This document shows, in pieces, positions 1-8,196 of a stretch of 64,000 bases of DNA (its first letter is position 1; each line of letters begins with the position of its first letter). The notes beneath the pieces are model-generated. The model worked only from the letters and a program-made list of their open reading frames with translations, was not told the origin of the DNA and ran no database searches. The translations under genes and the position numbers were made by a program. Where the stretch lies: assembly GCF_030646615.1 (NCBI RefSeq), contig NZ_JAUSLG010000096.1, forward strand, positions 1-64,000, given 5' to 3'. This DNA is from Phenylobacterium sp. (lineage in GTDB: Bacteria > Pseudomonadota > Alphaproteobacteria > Caulobacterales > Caulobacteraceae).

Positions 1-58
1 CCGCCGATCCTCTCCTTCACCCTCTGCTCTGACCGTTGAACAGACCGTCACCGGGGCC

Positions 59-113
59 GCTAAAACCCGTCCGCAGCGTGCTTATTAGAAAGAGAGTGCG
101 GACGGGTTTTAGC
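59..113. repeat. Perfect 17-bp inverted repeat
   Basis: Bases 59-75 (gctaaaacccgtccgca) and 97-113 are exact reverse complements, separated by a 21-base AT-richer spacer. It can form a strong hairpin or be a recombinase or terminator site. The left arm also belongs to a longer 24-base inverted pair with 469-492. Confidence 0.85.
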
Positions 114-492
114 GTGGGCTCTCCGACGAGATCGGTCTGACGAGGAGTCGGCTGATAGAAATCGCCGGTGCGAGATTGTCCGGCTGGGGTCGGAGCCGCG
201 CATGCGGTGACGACCGCAGATGGCGATCTCGATCCGGCAAGGTGGGCGGTTGAGCCCACCTCTCAATCGGTAGGTTGATGGCTTTGGCCAGATGCCGACA
301 TGTGAAGGCTGAAGCCTGATCGGAGACATCCCCGCGAGCCGCTCGCGGCTCGGTCGCCCTGCCGTTCGGCGCCTTCGACTTCGCTCAGGGCCTCCCGGCG
401 GCGAGATCGGGATCACGACCTGTGGGGTCGGAACCAGAAAATCATGGGCGGCGGCCGAAGGCCCAGACAAGCACGCTGCGGACGGGTTCTAA
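60..492. repeat. Inverted repeat pair flanking about 385 bp
   Basis: The reverse complement of 60-83 matches 469-492 at 22 of 24 positions, so two copies in opposite orientation bracket an internal 385-bp segment. A third partial copy lies at 97-113, and the decamer gacgggtttt recurs at 636-645. The pair sits just upstream of a serine recombinase gene. This fits recombination half-sites or ends of a small element, but recombination itself is inferred. Confidence 0.6.
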
Positions 493-682
493 GGTCGCTA
501 TTGGCGCCAATGGCGCCGCCGGACCCGTTCTCCCAAACCCCCTCGGAAATCGGCTTCTGGGAGGCTCGAAAATACCAGCCATAACAAGGGCCGCCACATC
601 GGTCCCCGGCGTGCCCGACATCATCTGAATCGAACGACGGGTTTTGCTAGACGGATCGAGCTTCCATGAGATCGTCGGGCTC

Positions 683-1282
683 ATGAAGCGAGTGGCGATC
701 TACGCGAGGGTGAGCACGGCCGACAGGAACCAGACGGTCGAGAACCAACTGCGCGACCTTCAGGCCGTGGCCAGCCGCATGGACTGGATCATCGTCGCCA
801 CCTTCACGGACGAGGGCATCTCCGGCGCCAAGGGCCGTGATCGGCGCCCCGGCTACGACAGCCTGCTCAAAGGGGTCGCCCGCAAGGACTTCGATCTCAT
901 AGCGGCGTGGTCGATCTGTCGGCTCGGCCGCAGTCTGCCCGACCTCGTGGGCTTCCTCGGCGACATCCAGTCCAAGGGTGTCGATCTCTACGTCCACACC
1001 CAAGGGCTCGACACCAGCACGCCGAGCGGCGCGATGATGTTCCAGATGCTCTCGGTCTTTAGCTCCTACGAGCGGGCCATGATCCGCGAGCGCATCCTGT
1101 CCGGCCTGCGTCGCTCGACGAAGAAGTCCGGCCGCAAGCCGATGGCCGACGACCGTGTGGAGGCGATCAGGAGATCGTTGCGCGACGGTGTGGGCATCCG
1201 CGCCACTGCACGCCTGCACAAAGCCTCCACCACTACCGTCACCAAGATCGCCCGCGAGAGCGTCAAAGCCATCGCCGCTTGA
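683..1282 (+). CDS. Small serine recombinase (resolvase/invertase family)
   Basis: A 199-residue site-specific recombinase of the resolvase/invertase family. The N-terminal catalytic domain opens MKRVAIYARVST, placing the nucleophilic serine at residue 11. The RLGRSLPDL segment carries the conserved arginines, and a helix-turn-helix occupies roughly residues 150-195. Length matches small resolvases and invertases, so it is not a large serine integrase. I chose the ATG at 683 because the conserved beta strand begins directly there; an upstream TTG at 644 would add residues outside the domain. Inverted repeats lie within 650 bp upstream. It could be a resolvase, an invertase or a transposon remnant; no transposase is adjacent. 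Confidence 0.9.
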   Translation: MKRVAIYARVSTADRNQTVENQLRDLQAVASRMDWIIVATFTDEGISGAKGRDRRPGYDSLLKGVARKDFDLIAAWSICRLGRSLPDLVGFLGDIQSKGVDLYVHTQGLDTSTPSGAMMFQMLSVFSSYERAMIRERILSGLRRSTKKSGRKPMADDRVEAIRRSLRDGVGIRATARLHKASTTTVTKIARESVKAIAA

Positions 1283-1648
1283 GGCCACGATCCGATCCAC
1301 GGTGTAGGTGATCGCCCCCCGCTACCTCCCGAAGGATCGCCGATATGGCCGACGACCAGCCCCTCAACGCGCCCGATAGCAGCCTCTACCAGCCGGTCAT
1401 CGACGAGGGCTCAGCCATGGCCCTGTCGCATCCACCATTCCTTCCGCCGCTGAACCGGCGTGAATTCCCGCCTCACGAATACCTCGCCAAAGTTCGCCGG
1501 TTAGGCGGCTGCGCGACCCCCCGCACGGCTCACCGAAACCGGCAGTTCGAGCCAAGCGGGCTTGGCAGAATATGGCGCCTTCTTGGCGGCGTTCCGAGCC
1601 ACATAGACGCCGCCTTTCGCGACACCCTTTGCGACCGAGCCGGTAGGG
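1283..1648. other. Gap with no convincing gene
   Basis: A plus-strand open frame (1345-1695, 116 residues, starting MADDQPLNAPD) has a plausible ribosome binding site (gaagga) but resembles no family I know, and its C-terminal half runs into the gene remnant that follows. I treat it as an unsupported frame in a degraded accessory patch. Confidence 0.4.
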
Positions 1649-1783
1649 CGGCGCCAGGGCACCCTGCTGGGCCGCGCGACCCTGAGCGAGGATGACGTGG
1701 TCATCACCCTGCCCAACCAGGTCATCGTCCTGGCCGATGTTCACCTGGGCGCCCTGTGGGCCAGCGACTTCCTGTTCGTCTAG
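1649..1783 (+). pseudogene. 3' remnant of an RTX-type secreted protein gene
   Basis: Reading from 1649 to the TAG at 1781-1783 gives about 44 residues with no start of their own, containing TLSEDDVVITLPNQVIVL and ending ASDFLFV. Alternating beta-strand residues followed by a terminal DFLF-hydrophobic motif are typical of the C-terminal type I secretion signal of calcium-binding RTX proteins. An in-frame stop at 1604-1606 and lack of RTX repeats upstream show that the rest has been lost. It is probably a deletion scar beside the recombinase. The family assignment rests on a short segment. Confidence 0.5.
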
Positions 1784-1800
1784 GCCGAGCGGCAGGACAA

Positions 1801-1837
1801 TAGAAAAGGCCCGCGCAGCCATCCTGCGCGGGCCTCT
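1801..1837 (-). terminator. Rho-independent terminator of the DUF4142 gene
   Basis: Arms 1807-1818 (aggcccgcgcag) and 1824-1835 pair perfectly around a 5-base loop. Read on the minus strand the stem is followed by TTTTCTA. It lies about 40 bases past the stop of the minus-strand lipoprotein gene, as expected for its terminator. Confidence 0.8.
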
Positions 1838-1873
1838 TCCCATACCAACCGGACCTTACTGGCCAGCCGGGCT

Positions 1874-2470
1874 TTACTGAGCCGCGGCTTCCAGAGCCTG
1901 GGCGCGTTCCAGGTGGGTGCGCAGCTTGGGCACGAGCTCGCGGGCGAAGGCGGTGAGGCCAGCGTTGTCGCCGTTCTCGGCATAGCCTTCATGCAGGGTG
2001 ATCGCCTCCTGGTGGGCGGCGACCTGCTGTTCGGCGAAGACCTTGTCGAACTGGGCCCCATTCGCGGCGCGCAGGTTGTCGATCAGACCCTTGCGGCGCT
2101 CGTCCATCTCGGTGGGCGGGGTTTCGCCGGCGGCCCGGGCCAGTTCGGCCAGGCGGCCGGAGCTGGTGGTGTGGTCATTGACCAGCATTTCACCCAGCTG
2201 CCTGGTCTCGGCGCTCTGGCCCTTCTCCTGGGCCATGCGGCCGGCTTCGATCTCGTACATGTCGCCCACGGCGGCGTTCATCACGTAGCCGCCGAGCGTG
2301 TGGGCCCCAAGCGTGGCCGCCGAGGTCTGGCCGACAGCGGCAGAGGTGGCGTCCTGGGCGGCGTTGACAGGTTCAGACTGGCCGACCTCGGTGGTTCCAT
2401 CGCCGTTGCCGCAGGCGGCGAGGCCAACCAGGGCGGCGGCGCAGGCCGATACGATCAGATAGCGTTTCAT
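1874..2470 (-). CDS. DUF4142 lipoprotein
   Basis: A 198-residue exported lipoprotein. The signal peptide MKRYLIVSACAAALVGLAAC ends in a lipobox with Cys20. A short polar linker leads to a DUF4142 helical domain (about residues 60-195) with the characteristic YEIEAGRMA and NDHTTSSGRLAELA segments. DUF4142 proteins are ferritin-like helical bundles of unknown activity, often linked to stress. The start is the ATG at 2468-2470, which gives a clean signal peptide; an ATG 15 bases upstream would add MRELP. The gene has its own terminator and is divergent from the small gene at 2619. Confidence 0.85.
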   Translation of the reverse strand: MKRYLIVSACAAALVGLAACGNGDGTTEVGQSEPVNAAQDATSAAVGQTSAATLGAHTLGGYVMNAAVGDMYEIEAGRMAQEKGQSAETRQLGEMLVNDHTTSSGRLAELARAAGETPPTEMDERRKGLIDNLRAANGAQFDKVFAEQQVAAHQEAITLHEGYAENGDNAGLTAFARELVPKLRTHLERAQALEAAAQ

Positions 2471-2618
2471 AGGGAGCTCCCTCATTAAATCCTGTCAAGC
2501 CAACACCAAGCGGAGCGATGGGTTCCGAACACGGCGGCGCCTGCAACCAGGCCGACTCAGGGTTTGCTGGACCTTGAATCCAATTTGACGACCACGCGTT
2601 GTCCTCGTCGGAGGTCCT

Positions 2619-2855
2619 ATGTCCAACACAAAGCTCGAGCGTGAATACTGCGTCCATCTGGCCGAGGGCGATCATCAGGCTGTTCGTCGCCTGACCGAGC
2701 GCAGCTTCGAGGCCGCCGCCCTGGCCTATGTCGAAGATCTGCACCTGGCTGATGGCGGCGCCGAGATCAGCCTCGTCGTGCAGGATATGGAAAGCGGCCA
2801 CGAGCACTGCTTCCGGGTAGACCTCGACAGCGGCGAAACCTCGGCCTGCGGCTGA
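2619..2855 (+). CDS. Small conserved-type hypothetical protein
   Basis: A 78-residue acidic protein with no signal peptide or membrane segment. It starts ATG after ggtcct and reads MSNTKLEREYCVHLAEGDHQ; the C-terminal half looks like a small alpha/beta fold ending GETSACG. I do not recognise its family. It looks real because its codon use matches neighbouring genes and it has its own intergenic region divergent from the DUF4142 gene. It ends 80 bp before the large helicase gene and could share its transcript. No function is proposed. Confidence 0.6.
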   Translation: MSNTKLEREYCVHLAEGDHQAVRRLTERSFEAAALAYVEDLHLADGGAEISLVVQDMESGHEHCFRVDLDSGETSACG

Positions 2856-2935
2856 TCTGCCCTGTTCTGACGGTTGCCCCCCGGCCGACCCGCACGCCAT
2901 AGTCGCGGGACCAGGGGTAATGGGGCGAGGACGCT

Positions 2936-5900
2936 GTGGCCGACGAAGCTGCGACGGCGAATGTGGACGACGCGGCGGATCAGGCGCACCCCGGACCAGC
3001 GCATCTCGAGGCCCTCACCTCGGCCCTGGAGACGGCGCGGGACAGGCTGCTGGACCGGTCCCTGCGCAACAAGCTGATCAATACGCCTCTGGCGTCGGCC
3101 AAGGCGCGACAGGTGCGCGTCTTCGGCCGCCGCGCAGACGACGTGTTCCGCACCCTGTTTGCCGGCAGGCTGATGAGCTTCACGGCCACCGGCTCAGCAG
3201 AAGCCGAGGACGAGGCGGCCGCCGAGCCCGCCGTCTGGGCCCCACCGCCAGAGGCCAATGAGGTTGACCTCAGCGAAACCCGGGGGCGCGACGCCCGCCT
3301 GCCGACCCAGCTCACGCCTGAGGGCCTGCAGAAGCGCCTGCTCAGCCTCTTTTACGAAGGCCAGACCCTGGAGGAGGAACAGGGGGTCAATGTGCTGTTC
3401 CTGGCCCTGGGCTTCCTGGAATGGCGCGAGGGGCGTGCGGGGGACACGCCGCGCTACGCGCCCCTGGTCCTGCTGCCGGTGGACCTGGCGCGGGACGGGG
3501 CGAAGGACCGCTTCAAGCTGGAAATCCGCCAGGACGACCTGATCGCCAATGTCAGCCTGCAGGCCTGGCTGAAGGAGAATTTCGGCATCGCCCTCCCCGA
3601 CCTGCCCGAGGGCGAGGACTGGTCGCCGTCGGACTATTGCGCCCAGGTGGCCGCGGCCATCGGCGAGCGGGAGGGCTGGCGGGTCCGAACCGACGAAATC
3701 CTGCTGGGTTTCTTCTCGTTCGCCAAGTTCCTGCTGTGGCGAGACCTGGACCCGGCCAACTGGCCAAGGCCGGAAATGCTGACGGGCCATCCCCTGCTCA
3801 GCCACATCCTGCTGCGGGATGATGAGCCGCTGGAGGATACGCCGGTGATCGGCGAGGACGGACGCATCGACGAGGCCTTCCCGCTGGCTGAACTGATCCA
3901 CATCACCGACGCCGACAGCTCCCAGGCCATCGCCATCCAGGAGGTGATGGCGGGCAAGAACCTGGTGATCCAGGGCCCGCCCGGCACCGGCAAGTCGCAG
4001 ACCATCACCAACATCATCGCGGGCGCGGTGCAGCGGGGCCGCAGCGTACTGTTCGTGGCCGAGAAGATGGCCGCCCTGGATGTGGTCCACCAGCGGCTGG
4101 TGGATCGCAAGCTGGCCACGATCTGCCTGGAGCTGCACAGCCGCAAGGCGGCCAAGACCCAGGTGCTGGAGCAGCTTCGCCAGGCCCGCGACGCCGCCGC
4201 GCCCCCGTCCTGGCCCCCGGCGATCCTGCGGCGGCTGGCGGAGACCCAGACGCGACTGCGCGGCCATTCCGACCGCCTGCACCGGCCGGGCGACAATGGA
4301 CTGTCGGCCTTCGACCTGATCGGTCGGATGAGCCTGCTGAAAGACCGCCAGGCGCCTGCGCCCAGCTTTGAGCTTTCCCAGGCGGTGAACTGGGATGAGG
4401 CGGCGATCGAAGGCGCGCGCCTTCGCGCCGAGCGGCTGGGGGAACGCCTGGCCAGCGCAGGTCCCCCCTGCCTCCATCCCTGGCGGGGCGTGGGGATCGC
4501 CGCGCCGGACATGCTGGAGCAGGAACGGCTAGCGCCCTTGCTGAGAGAGGCTCTGGCGCGCCTGGAGGCCCTGACGGAGACCACGGCTGACGCCGCGCGG
4601 CGTCTTGTCGCCCCAGCGGGGCCAACCCTGGGCGAGACCCCCACCTGGATCGCAGCCCTCCGCCACCTGGCGGCGCGACCGGGCCAGGCCGACGAGATTC
4701 TGGCTCACCCCCTGGCCCTGGATCTGGCCGATGACCTGGCCAGGACCGCCGTGGCCGGCGCGCGCCTGCTGGCCATCCGGGCGCAGCTTGAACCGCTGAT
4801 CCGGCCTGAGGCCTGGAAGGACGACTGGACGACCCAGCGGCGAATCCTGGCCGGCCAGGGGACGTCCCTGCTGCGTCTGTTCTCGGGCCGCTATCGGGCG
4901 GCGGTGGCCGATCTGCGCGGCGTCTGGGTGGGCAAGCTGCCGAAGCATCCGGCGAGGCTGGCCGCCCTCGACGCGCTTATGGAAGGCCAGGTCTTGGCGA
5001 CGTCGACGGCCGAGGCCGGCGCCAGGCTCGCCCCCTGGCTCGGCCCGCTTTGGAAGGGCGAAACCACCGACTGGCGGTCGGCCGCCGAACTGGCCTCATG
5101 GCTGCAGACGGCCTCGACCTACGGGCCGCAGATCGACCTGGTGTCGGCGCACGCCCTGATCTTCGCCCCCGAGGCCGCAGGGAGGGCCGACATACTTCAG
5201 GCGGCGTGGGAGTCGGCGAGCACGAGCGCCGAGGCCTTGAAGACGCGGCTGCAGTTGACGGAGACCACCGCCTTCGACGGGCGAGGCCAGGACGAGCTGA
5301 CGGCGGCAGGGCTGGCCCAGGCTGTCGCCATCTGGGCCCAGCGGCTGGCCGACATCGTCCAGTGGCCGCCCGTCCGTGATGACTTGGCCTGGCTGGACGG
5401 GATCGGGGCCGGCGCCTTCGCCCGCCAGATCTTCCAGGGCGAGATCGCCCCGGCCGAGGTCGAGCCCGTCCTGATGCTGGCGGCCTTCGAGGCCATGTGG
5501 ACCGCCCTGCGCGTCCGGGACCCGGAGCTTGGCCAGATCCCGGGGGACGAACTCGATCAGCTGGTTCGGCGATTTCGCCGGGCCGACCTGGACCGCATCG
5601 CCTGCGCCGCCGACGAGGTCGCCCTGGTCCATCTCGACCGCCAGCCGACCGGCTCTGCCGGGGCCGTGGGGGTTCTGAAGGACGAGATGAACAAGTCCCG
5701 GCGGCTGATGCCGGTCCGCAAGCTGATGGCGCACGCCGGCGAGGCGATCCAGCGGTTCACGCCGGTCTTCCTGATGAGCCCCCTGTCCATCGCCCAGTAC
5801 CTGCGGCCCGGCGCCCTGCAGTTCGACCTGCTGGTGATCGACGAGGCCAGCCAGGTGCGGCCCGAGGACGCTCTGGGCGCCATCGCCCGCTGCCGCCAGG

Positions 5901-7792
5901 TGGTGGTGGTGGGCGATGATCGTCAGTTGCCACCGACCAACTTCTTCAACCGCATGGTCAATGACGACGGCGCGGATGACGACGAAGAGGGGGACGATTC
6001 CCCGGCGGACGCCCGCATCCGGCAGGCGGCGGTGAAGGATGTGGAGAGCATCCTCAACCTCTGCTCACGCTTTCCCGAACGGATGCTGCGCTGGCACTAT
6101 CGCAGCGAACACCCGGCCCTGATCGCCACCTCGAACCGGAACTTCTACAAGAACCAGCTGATGCTGCCGCCCTCGGTGGTGGCCCGCGCCCATGACGGCG
6201 AAACCGGCCTGATGTTTCATGCCGTGGCCCCCGGCGGCTATGAACGGGGCCGGACGGCGCGCAACGAGATCGAGGCCGAAGCCGTCGCCCAGGCCGCCCT
6301 GCGCCACGCCCGCGAGCGTCCTGAACTGTCCCTCGGCGTGGGGACCTTCTCCGTCGCCCAGCGGGACGCCGTCCGTGATCGGATCGACGCCCTGGCCCGC
6401 CAGCATCCGGAGCTCGACGCCCTGATGAAGGGCGGCGAGGGGCGCGAGCCCCTGTTCGTCAAGAACCTGGAGAACATCCAGGGGGACGAGCGGGACGTCA
6501 TCTTCATCTCCGTCGGCTATGGCCGCGACCGAGACGGCAAGCTCACGCAGAACTTCGGCCCCGTCGGGCGCGAAGGCGGCGAGCGGCGGCTGAACGTGCT
6601 GATCACCCGGGCGCGCAAACGCTGCGAGGTCTTCTCGTCCCTGATGGCCGAGGACATCCGCCTGGAGGCCGGCGGCAAGCCCGGAGTCAGCGCCCTGCGG
6701 GAATTCCTGAAGCTCGCCAAGGACGGCTATTCCGACATCAACACCCCGTCTGGCCGGTCCTTCGACAGTGATTTCGAAGAGGCGGTCGGCCAGGCCGTCC
6801 AGGCCCTGGGTTTCACCTGTCACCCCCAGGTCGGCATGGCGGGCTTCTTCATCGACCTGGGCGTCATCGATCCGGCCAATCCCGACCGCTACATCCTGGG
6901 GGTGGAGTGCGACGGCGCGGCCTATCACAGCTCGCGCTACGCCCGGGACCGGGACCGGCTGCGCCAGCAGATCCTGGAGAGCCGCGGCTGGAAGATCCAT
7001 CGCATCTGGTCCACCGACTGGTTCTATCGCCGGGACCGCGAGGTGGAGAAGCTGCGGGCCGCCATCGAAGCTGCGCTCGCCGGGCGGCCATTGCCGAACG
7101 CCGACCAGATTTATGAGCCGCTTGACGAAGAACCGCTGGCTGGGCCGGAGACGACGGCGGTGGGCTCCAGTCCTGAGCCTGAGCCGGTGGAGGTCCCCTC
7201 GCCGGCCAGGTCCCGCGGGCCTGCGCCCTACGCCTTCGCCGCCCCTGAGGTCGAGCCTGGCGACGAACCCCACACCATCGCCGAGCCGCGCCTGGCCGCC
7301 CTGGTCGCCCAGATCGTCCAGGTGGAACAGCCGATCCACGAGGATGAGGTGGCCCGCCGGCTCGCCTCAGCCTGCGGCCTGCAGCGGGCCGGCGGCCGCG
7401 CCCGGCAGGCGGTGAAGCGCGGCCTCCTGCTGGCCCAGGCCCAAGGCCGTCTGAGCGTTGACGGCGGCTTCTGGTCGATGGCCGAAGGCGAGAGGCCAGC
7501 GCCGCGGGATCGCTCGGCCCTGGCCGCCTCCGATCAGGTGCGCAAGGCCGCCACGATCGCCCCGGCCGAGCTGGCGGCCATGGCCCGCCTGGTGCTCGCC
7601 GAGAACCAGGCCCTTGAACTCTCGGAGCTGGTCACCGAGACGGCGCGCGCTCTCGGATTCGCCCGCACCGGGGTGGATCTGGCCGCCGCGATCGAGGGCG
7701 CGACGCGCAGTCATCTGAACGAGGATCTGGAGACCGACTATCTGGGGCGCCTGAGGCTGCGCGTCTCCCAGAGTTTTCAGGGCTCGGCGTAA
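2936..7792 (+). CDS. DUF4011/SF1 helicase/Vsr-like nuclease/DUF3320 protein (Hhe-like)
   Basis: A 1618-residue cytoplasmic protein. The N-terminal DUF4011 region (about 20-330) includes RDRLLDRSLRNKLIN. An SF1/UvrD-like helicase core follows: Walker A GPPGTGKS near 347-354, a roughly 600-residue insertion, Walker B VIDEAS near 968, GDDRQLPPTNFF near 990-1005, and later motifs NIQGDERDVIF and NVLITRARKR. A restriction-like nuclease domain (about 1275-1375) contains ECDGAAYH and the IWSTDWF strand. The C terminus (about 1440-1500) matches DUF3320. This order is that reported for the Hhe anti-phage protein, which acts as a single gene. The start is GTG at 2936 after gcgagg. No methylase or partner lies beside it. 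The defence role is inferred from architecture. Confidence 0.85.
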   Translation: MADEAATANVDDAADQAHPGPAHLEALTSALETARDRLLDRSLRNKLINTPLASAKARQVRVFGRRADDVFRTLFAGRLMSFTATGSAEAEDEAAAEPAVWAPPPEANEVDLSETRGRDARLPTQLTPEGLQKRLLSLFYEGQTLEEEQGVNVLFLALGFLEWREGRAGDTPRYAPLVLLPVDLARDGAKDRFKLEIRQDDLIANVSLQAWLKENFGIALPDLPEGEDWSPSDYCAQVAAAIGEREGWRVRTDEILLGFFSFAKFLLWRDLDPANWPRPEMLTGHPLLSHILLRDDEPLEDTPVIGEDGRIDEAFPLAELIHITDADSSQAIAIQEVMAGKNLVIQGPPGTGKSQTITNIIAGAVQRGRSVLFVAEKMAALDVVHQRLVDRKLATICLELHSRKAAKTQVLEQLRQARDAAAPPSWPPAILRRLAETQTRLRGHSDRLHRPGDNGLSAFDLIGRMSLLKDRQAPAPSFELSQAVNWDEAAIEGARLRAERLGERLASAGPPCLHPWRGVGIAAPDMLEQERLAPLLREALARLEALTETTADAARRLVAPAGPTLGETPTWIAALRHLAARPGQADEILAHPLALDLADDLARTAVAGARLLAIRAQLEPLIRPEAWKDDWTTQRRILAGQGTSLLRLFSGRYRAAVADLRGVWVGKLPKHPARLAALDALMEGQVLATSTAEAGARLAPWLGPLWKGETTDWRSAAELASWLQTASTYGPQIDLVSAHALIFAPEAAGRADILQAAWESASTSAEALKTRLQLTETTAFDGRGQDELTAAGLAQAVAIWAQRLADIVQWPPVRDDLAWLDGIGAGAFARQIFQGEIAPAEVEPVLMLAAFEAMWTALRVRDPELGQIPGDELDQLVRRFRRADLDRIACAADEVALVHLDRQPTGSAGAVGVLKDEMNKSRRLMPVRKLMAHAGEAIQRFTPVFLMSPLSIAQYLRPGALQFDLLVIDEASQVRPEDALGAIARCRQVVVVGDDRQLPPTNFFNRMVNDDGADDDEEGDDSPADARIRQAAVKDVESILNLCSRFPERMLRWHYRSEHPALIATSNRNFYKNQLMLPPSVVARAHDGETGLMFHAVAPGGYERGRTARNEIEAEAVAQAALRHARERPELSLGVGTFSVAQRDAVRDRIDALARQHPELDALMKGGEGREPLFVKNLENIQGDERDVIFISVGYGRDRDGKLTQNFGPVGREGGERRLNVLITRARKRCEVFSSLMAEDIRLEAGGKPGVSALREFLKLAKDGYSDINTPSGRSFDSDFEEAVGQAVQALGFTCHPQVGMAGFFIDLGVIDPANPDRYILGVECDGAAYHSSRYARDRDRLRQQILESRGWKIHRIWSTDWFYRRDREVEKLRAAIEAALAGRPLPNADQIYEPLDEEPLAGPETTAVGSSPEPEPVEVPSPARSRGPAPYAFAAPEVEPGDEPHTIAEPRLAALVAQIVQVEQPIHEDEVARRLASACGLQRAGGRARQAVKRGLLLAQAQGRLSVDGGFWSMAEGERPAPRDRSALAASDQVRKAATIAPAELAAMARLVLAENQALELSELVTETARALGFARTGVDLAAAIEGATRSHLNEDLETDYLGRLRLRVSQSFQGSA

Positions 7793-8196
7793 CCAAGGGC
7801 GCGCAGTTCCATCTCGTGGTCGGCCGGATTCTCCGTGAAGAACAGTCCGCCCAGGCGCTCGGACTCCTGGGGCAGAAAGTCGATGGTCGCCTCGCTCGTC
7901 TCCATCGTCTCGCCGCCGAGGGTGAGCGCGCCCTCGATGATCAACCCCGCCCCGGTGCTGCGCCCGGTATTGGTGGCCTTGAAGCTCACCAGATAGCCCT
8001 CGCCGCTGGGCGCGATGCTGGTGACCTCCAGTCGGACCTCCGGCGGACCTTCGGGGTGGGTCACGGCGAACTGGACCATGTAGCCCACGGCGAAGAGCAC
8101 AAGCAGGCCGCCAAGCGCCGCCACGAGCCATTCCAAGGCCGAGGTGGTTTCGGGCGCCTTTCGGGCGCCCCCGTCATCCCTGTTTGACGCGCTCAT
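7777..8196 (-). CDS. TIGR02588 family membrane-anchored protein
   Basis: A 139-residue protein with a short cytoplasmic N terminus, one membrane helix (about residues 20-45, LVAALGGLLVLFAVGYMVQF) and a soluble, probably periplasmic beta-rich domain containing SFKATNTGRSTGAGLI. It matches the TIGR02588 family, which is encoded next to TIGR02587; neither has a known function. The start ATG (8194-8196) overlaps the TIGR02587 stop as ATGA, indicating translational coupling. Its stop overlaps the 3' end of the convergent helicase gene by 16 bases. Confidence 0.8.
   Translation of the reverse strand: MSASNRDDGGARKAPETTSALEWLVAALGGLLVLFAVGYMVQFAVTHPEGPPEVRLEVTSIAPSGEGYLVSFKATNTGRSTGAGLIIEGALTLGGETMETSEATIDFLPQESERLGGLFFTENPADHEMELRALGYAEP

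Larger units (their letters stand above)
1..682. other. Intergenic/accessory region before recombinase, no convincing gene
   Basis: I see no open frame here with a recognisable protein. The stretch holds several copies of a short repeat with core GCGGACGGGTT (listed separately) and a segment around 365-400 that reads like degraded repeat DNA. Composition is more mixed than in the flanking genes. The most likely reading is the left part of a small mobile or integrated element that belongs with the serine recombinase to its right. Confidence 0.5.

Noticed and set aside
1345..1695. 116-codon frame MADDQPLNAPD...
   Set aside because: It has a fair ribosome binding site but no family, and runs across the junction with a gene remnant.
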